A stretch of 11,000 nt of DNA, taken from NCBI GenBank assembly GCA_009760855.2, contig WPIO01000149.1, positions 411,501 through 422,500 on the forward strand, in the 5' to 3' direction. Under the pieces are notes generated by a model. It saw nothing but the letters and a program-made list of their open reading frames with translations. It was not told the DNA's origin and made no database searches. This document shows, in pieces, positions 6,958 to 11,000 of the stretch. Source of the DNA: Cristatella mucedo. Lineage: Eukaryota > Bryozoa > Phylactolaemata > Cristatellidae. The position numbers and the translations under genes are program-made. How positions within the stretch are numbered: position 1 is the stretch's first letter; every line of letters begins with the position of its first letter.

Positions 6958-7551
6958 GTGAGCCTCCGTGCTGCTTGCCTGCTGCTCCCCATCCGAGCTC
7001 TGTGGCGCTCGCCAGCGCGGCCGGTACCCGAGCTCCTGCTCGTGTGTGCGTTCATTGCGGGCCTATGATGCGTCCATGTGATGGTGTATTTGGTATATTT
7101 GCGCGCTTGTGGTGCAGTGCGCTCGACTGCGGCCCACAAGAGCTGTGCATTCATCTCCAGTGGCCACAACGGCAGCTGGGGCCGCCGCTGCTGCCATGGT
7201 GCTGTTTCTTTCCGGAGGGGAGAGGACTCGATCCCAGAGAGGCAGGCTAATCGATCTGCGTGCTGCATGCAGGATAGGAAACGGACCCATACGAAGTGGT
7301 GTAGCCAAAGGGGTTGAACGTGTGCGTGTGAACTTTTTATGGCAAGAGCTTAAACTTGACCCAGCTCGACCCCCAGCCAATCAAAGGGCACAGTATGCTG
7401 ATTGTGGGGGCCTGACAAGCGCCGGCACTAGACCCAATTGCTTCCGAGCCTCTCGTTGCCGACGTCATGGTTTAGCAGTGCTGGTCGTTTGCAAAAGGAG
7501 GGTGAAAGGACAGACAGAAATGTGGATCTTCTCACAGAGAGAGCCAGAGGG

Positions 7552-7614
<63 letters not shown>

Positions 7615-7781
7615 GTAGAGAGAGAGAGAGAGGGAGAGAGAGCCGACATACTTCTTTGTGCAGTTGATTTGTTGACTGCTGTTGGGTATTCTGTCAACAT
7701 AGTTCTTTTGTGCAGTTGATTTTTGGTCAACCGTTTGGTAGTCGTGAATGGATATGATGGCTATTTTGCATTCTTGGTCAG
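6958..7781 (+). other. Intron 7 (824 bp)
   Basis: GTGAGC...GGTCAG, phase 2. The GC-rich first part continues the character of exons 5-7. A (GA)n tract and an imperfect direct repeat follow: TTGTGCAGTTGATTT near 7656-7670 and again near 7708-7722. No coding match is seen. Confidence 0.85.
7536..7642 (+). repeat. (GA)n microsatellite, purine on sense strand
   Basis: Almost unbroken purine, GA repeats with a few AAG, GGG and one GTAG interruption. It is the only one of the four long CT/GA tracts in the window with purines on the sense strand. Confidence 0.95.
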
Positions 7782-7890
7782 GCGAAAGCAGGAGACCATC
7801 ATGGCACACAACCTCTTTGGTCTGCTGACCGAATCCATCCTGTTAAGGACAACCAAGCTGACGATGGCCTTGTACAATGTACTGGTGGAG
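7782..7890 (+). CDS. NBEA: Neurobeachin-family exon 8 of window (alpha-solenoid)
   Basis: Residues 386-422; 109 bases, entering in phase 2 and leaving in phase 0. After acceptor TTGGTCAG the split Lys is followed by RKQETIMAHNLFGLLTESIL, aligning with vertebrate KRKVEIMHTHSLFTLLGERLML. The exon ends TKLTMALYNVLVE, aligning with VTVTTYNTLYE. The donor is a consensus GTACGT. The conserved R-K-x-E-x-I-M and L-F-x-L-L-x-E pattern makes this exon secure. The open frame extends upstream to 7723, but that part is intron with imperfect repeats. Confidence 0.91.
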
Positions 7891-8587
7891 GTACGTACAA
7901 CCAGAGACTGAGTGCAGTGCCCGGCTCTATGCTCTGCGTCTGTCCTGCTTCCCATCCCGTTGCCGCTCGTCTGCAGCTGGCATCTGAATTGTTGAAAGGT
8001 CGCTGGTGAGTTGGTGCTCTTAGATAAGGTGGAAGGGAACTCGAGCCAGCGGCAGGACACACGCAGCACGGCAGGCGTTCTTTTCGTCAGGCAAGAGGTT
8101 TACTGATTAATTTGTTGCTGACAAAGCGAGCCTGTGACCATTCTTTTTCCCCCTCCACTCCCATTAAACTCAGGGTTGGCCAGCCTGGCCAACAACTCTA
8201 TGCCATGCACGAGCCAGTCTGAGACAGTGTCACAGTCTGAGGCACTGCTTTGCAGAGCCCTGGCTAGTGCAGATCCCAACCTTTCCAGCTATGAAAAAGA
8301 AGCGATAAAAAAAAGGGAAAAGATGGAACATCTTTTGTGCCTCTTTCTCGATACACGAATGCCCCCTCCCCCATAAGTGAGTGTGCAGGCACCACGTAGG
8401 CCGGTTGCTGCTGCCAAGGTCACGTCAGAGTTTGCAGAGTCGTTCGTCATTGGCTGCCTTTTTCCTTCCTTGATCATAAGGCATGGGCCATCCGGCCTTC
8501 CCCCAGCATGCCTTGCACCTCTTTGGTTTGCTGATGTCAAATGATGATGACAGACAGCTGCTCTGCGGCACTGGATCTCGTGCTCGT

Positions 8588-8740
8588 GATACTCGGCCGT
8601 GATAGCCCAGAAGGTAAGGTACTCGCTCTACACGACCGAGGTTATGGGTTAGAATCCTGCAGTAGCCGATTCTTTATTGCCAACAGCAAGCAGTGGTGAT
8701 AGCCGTTTAGGCTCTTCTGCCGCTATACAAATGAGGCTGT
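8588..8740 (+). repeat. tRNA-derived SINE, plus orientation
   Basis: GTGATAGCCCAGAAGGTAAG (A-box region), ACGACCGAGG and the B-box-like GGGTTAGAATCC are spaced as in a tRNA. The body CTTTATTGCCAACAGCAAGC then leads to GTGGTGATAGCCG and the tail GGCTCTTCTGCCGCTATACAAAT. The body is shared with 9925-10055 and the tail with 3588-3740 and 1-78. Confidence 0.78.
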
Positions 8741-9046
8741 TGATTAAGCTAGTATTTTATTTATTATTATTTTGTTATTGCTGAGCACTGAGTTGTACCT
8801 GGCCGTCCACCAGCATTTGGTACTGTTGCAATCATGTGTCTTTATTAGTTGTGTTTATTGGTTTCTATTGTATTTATATCGCAACCTGATTGCTGTGGCA
8901 GTATTACCAATCCTGTGCCATCTGCTTCCTTCATCTACGGCCTGCATGTTTGATGACTGCTACTTTGCAGCAGTTCAGTTTGCAAAGCAAAGTGCATGTT
9001 GTGTATGCTCACTGTCTGCTGGAGCTGCACGGAGCTGCAGGAATTA

Positions 9047-9324
<278 letters not shown>

Positions 9325-9531
9325 GTTGCACGTCAACCAAGGGTGAGAAAATTGAGGTTATGCAACGAAAATGTTTCACTTGAGCCTGGAGCTGTGAACG
9401 TGATAGCTGGTTGGGAGGCAGTCGTGACACTTGACAGCTTCAACCCGTGCTGCTTGTAATCCCATTGTGGACTTCTTTTTTGCAGTTAGCTCATATGCAG
9501 GTGAAGACAAGAGATTGTTATTTTTTTGTAG

Positions 9532-9613
9532 ATTCTGTTAGACAAAGTCGGCAAACAGGTCGTATTGCTTGACAAACTCAACCTGGATGGATCGCTCACC
9601 ATAGAAAACCCAG
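9532..9613 (+). CDS. NBEA: Neurobeachin-family exon 9 of window (alpha-solenoid)
   Basis: Residues 423-449 plus one base. Acceptor TTTTTTTGTAG is followed by ILLDKVGKQVVLLDKLNLDG and then SLTIENP. The vertebrate counterpart is ILTEQVCTQVVHKPHPEPDS followed by TVKIQNP. This joins in frame to the Glu that ends exon 8. The donor is CAG|GTATTG at 9614, which leaves one base (phase 1). No other GT is available between the conserved Asn-Pro and the in-frame TAG that closes the frame about 30 bases further on. The continuation expected from the family (MILKVVATLL in vertebrates) is not found next to it. Confidence 0.87.
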
Positions 9614-9924
9614 GTATTGCTAGCTCGATCACGCATGAATAGTAGTGTCAACGGTAGGTCTTGTCCTACTTGTTCTTTTTTAACTTTACTATTATTCGTC
9701 TGTCACCACCTCACGCACATGTGTCCGGTAGACCACGATAGTACACCTTGGTTACACCTAGTTGCCAAATATTGTGCCAGGGCCTGGGGTCTTGCCATAA
9801 GGACGGCCGGTCGGTGCGTCCTAGTTGTGCTGGTGTCAGTAGCAAGCAGTCACTTGCTGACGGTACAGAGGCTTGCTTTGCTGGCTGCCTTTCCTGCAAA
9901 TTCTTCTATTCCTCTGGGTCTTGG

Positions 9925-10055
9925 GGTGGGGGGCTATGTGCTTGCTCTCTGCGACCCAGGTCATGGGTTCGAGTCATACAGTGAGCGATCCTTTATTGTC
10001 AACTGCAAGCGGTGATGATAGCCGTTAAGGCCCTTCTGCTGCCTTATAAATGTGG
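9925..10055 (+). repeat. tRNA-derived SINE, plus orientation, decayed head
   Basis: GCGACCCAGGTCATGGGTTC and GAGTC (B-box region) are followed by GATCCTTTATTGTCAACTGC, GTGATGATAGCCG and GGCCCTTCTGCTGCCTTATAAAT. This is the same order as at 8588-8740, with the tail altered. The A-box part is too diverged to define. Confidence 0.72.
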
Positions 10056-10225
10056 CATTTACATCGACCTTGACCTTTAATCTTCACTCTTTCTGATTGT
10101 CGACTAGGCCGTCCAGATTTCCTTCGAAGCAGAGGCTAGTTGCAGCAGCGTTTCGATCACGCACCATCTGGCACAATCTTCGTGAATTACCGATGTGTCA
10201 TTTTTCTCTCGACACGTTGTTTGGT

Positions 10226-10237
10226 GCTCTCTCTCTC

Positions 10238-10318
<81 letters not shown>

Positions 10319-10348
10319 TCTCTTTCTCTCTCTCTCTCTGCTCTTTCA
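10226..10348 (+). repeat. (CT)n microsatellite
   Basis: About 100 bp of CT with TGTTT and TGCTC interruptions, pyrimidine on the sense strand. A GTAG follows at 10355-10358, but the downstream sequence stops within seven codons in the phase that exon 9 would need. Confidence 0.95.
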
Positions 10349-10959
10349 CTCGCTGTAGCGATTTATGTTCTGCACTAGTCGGCCAAAAGTAAAATTCATT
10401 CTAATAGCTTTCTCAAGTCTGCAGAATTATTGGCGACTAGCCTAGGTGCCTAGCCGTGTCGATGAGTGCAGCTAGTTTTCTGAAGGGGCTGTGCTGGGCG
10501 CTGCAATGGCTACTCCTAGCAGAGATGGCTAGGTCGGGTGCAAGTTGGACCTCGAGAAGTTGGCTCAAGCACTGGAAACGGTTTTCTAATGTCTTGACAC
10601 ATTCGGAGTTTGGATGAATGTGTCTGTATGAACATGGCAGGAGTAGTGTGTCACATTGACTGTGCCTGTCAATTCAGCTGTATTAGCAGATCGTGGTGGT
10701 CTGACACTGATGCCAGACATCCTGCTGGGCATGTCCACGGGCAACACTGGATGTCACGAGTACCATCACTGCCAAGAATCGCTTCCCTAAACCTGTAAAG
10801 TGATCCATCCCACGTGTCGCAGCCAGCTTGTTCTTCGAACCGTCGCTGCAAAACATTTCATTTCTCGCAATGAATTCCTGCCCAGCGATACGTGGGACAT
10901 TCTGCCGAGCAGCCTCACGCTGCCCTACCACCCGCTGCAGACTTGCTTGTTTTCTTTAG

Positions 10960-11000
10960 ATCGCCTTATTTAACCAGCTTCTGAAATGCACCCCCTTTTC
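10960..11000 (+). CDS. Possible beginning of the next neurobeachin exon, cut by the window edge
   Basis: A good pyrimidine-rich acceptor (TTGTTTTCTTTAG at 10947-10959) is followed by 41 open bases reading IALFNQLLKCTPF in the frame starting at 10960. The vertebrate protein continues after exon 9 with MILKVVATLLKNSTP, so LLK-x-TP in the right order is suggestive. Against it, this frame needs a phase 0 entry while exon 9 ends in phase 1, and the phase 1 reading meets TAA after four codons. A small unseen exon, a one-base sequence error or chance similarity would explain this. Confidence 0.3.
   Translation, partial: MALFNQLLKCTPF

Larger units (their letters stand above)
9614..11000 (+). other. 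Intron 9, to window end
   Basis: It starts GTATTG, phase 1. It contains a SINE at 9925-10055 and a CT microsatellite. The stretch 10380-10955 shows no recognised element. An open frame at 10791-10970 looks protein-like but has no supported splice sites. Confidence 0.7.

Noticed and set aside
5846-6961. 371-codon single open frame on the + strand
   Set aside because: It is exon 6, intron 6 and exon 7 joined by a stop-free intron, preceded by intron 5 read in the wrong frame. Only residues from 6228-6379 and 6734-6957 match the neurobeachin family.
8588-8660. Functional tRNA gene
   Set aside because: A- and B-box-like sequences are present, but the stems do not pair well, and the same sequence with a common body and tail recurs in the window, so it is a SINE head.
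10791-10970. Protein-like open frame near the window end as neurobeachin exon 10
   Set aside because: The only phase-compatible acceptor (GTAAAG at 10795-10800) lacks a pyrimidine tract, no suitable donor precedes TAA at 10971, and similarity to the expected ILKVVATLL motif is weak. The minus strand is also open there.

Overview
The window is eukaryotic nuclear DNA from an animal. It lies inside one large, intron-rich gene on the + strand, and no prokaryotic-style gene organisation is present. Nine short exons between 1918 and 9613 splice into one open frame of 449 codons plus one base. All eight enclosed introns have GT-AG ends and matching phases. The translated product follows, in order and without a break, the part of the neurobeachin/LRBA family (vertebrate NBEA and LRBA, Drosophila rugose, C. 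elegans sel-2) that joins the ConA/laminin-G-like lectin fold to the armadillo-like alpha-solenoid (DUF4704 region). The PH-BEACH and WD40 domains that define the family lie further downstream, outside the window. The sequence is clearly divergent from vertebrate NBEA and carries several extra segments. With the short introns and the many CT/GA/CA microsatellites and tRNA-derived SINEs, this suggests an invertebrate, possibly a flatworm or other lophotrochozoan. That placement is a low-confidence inference.

Layout: 1-1917 is upstream intron with a Z-DNA-prone tract, a SINE tail, inverted repeats and a long (CT)n tract. Exons 1-3 (1918-2124, 2557-2672, 3393-3501) are separated by introns holding a (CA)n/(AT)n tract and a minus-strand SINE. 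Intron 3 (3502-5167) is a SINE cluster with a tRNA-Gly-like element. Exons 4-7 (5168-5320, 5653-5848, 6228-6379, 6734-6957) are packed close together, and exons 5-7 lie in a markedly GC-rich stretch. Intron 6 between exons 6 and 7 is exceptional: it is 354 bp (3 x 118), free of stops in the gene's frame, and half filled by ten exact copies of a 16-bp repeat. Exon 8 (7782-7890) and exon 9 (9532-9613) follow, separated by a 1.6-kb intron with a very long (CT)n tract. The last 1.4 kb is intron, with a possible edge of the next exon at 10960.

Only one gene is present. The other long open frames come from microsatellites (Ser-Leu or Arg-Glu repeats), from the 16-bp repeat array, or from chance in GC-rich DNA. 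The observations most worth checking are the stop-free, frame-preserving intron 6, an 18-nt in-frame microexon candidate created by the (CT)n tract in intron 8, a possible poison exon in the same intron, and a multi-copy tRNA-derived SINE family with a shared tail.
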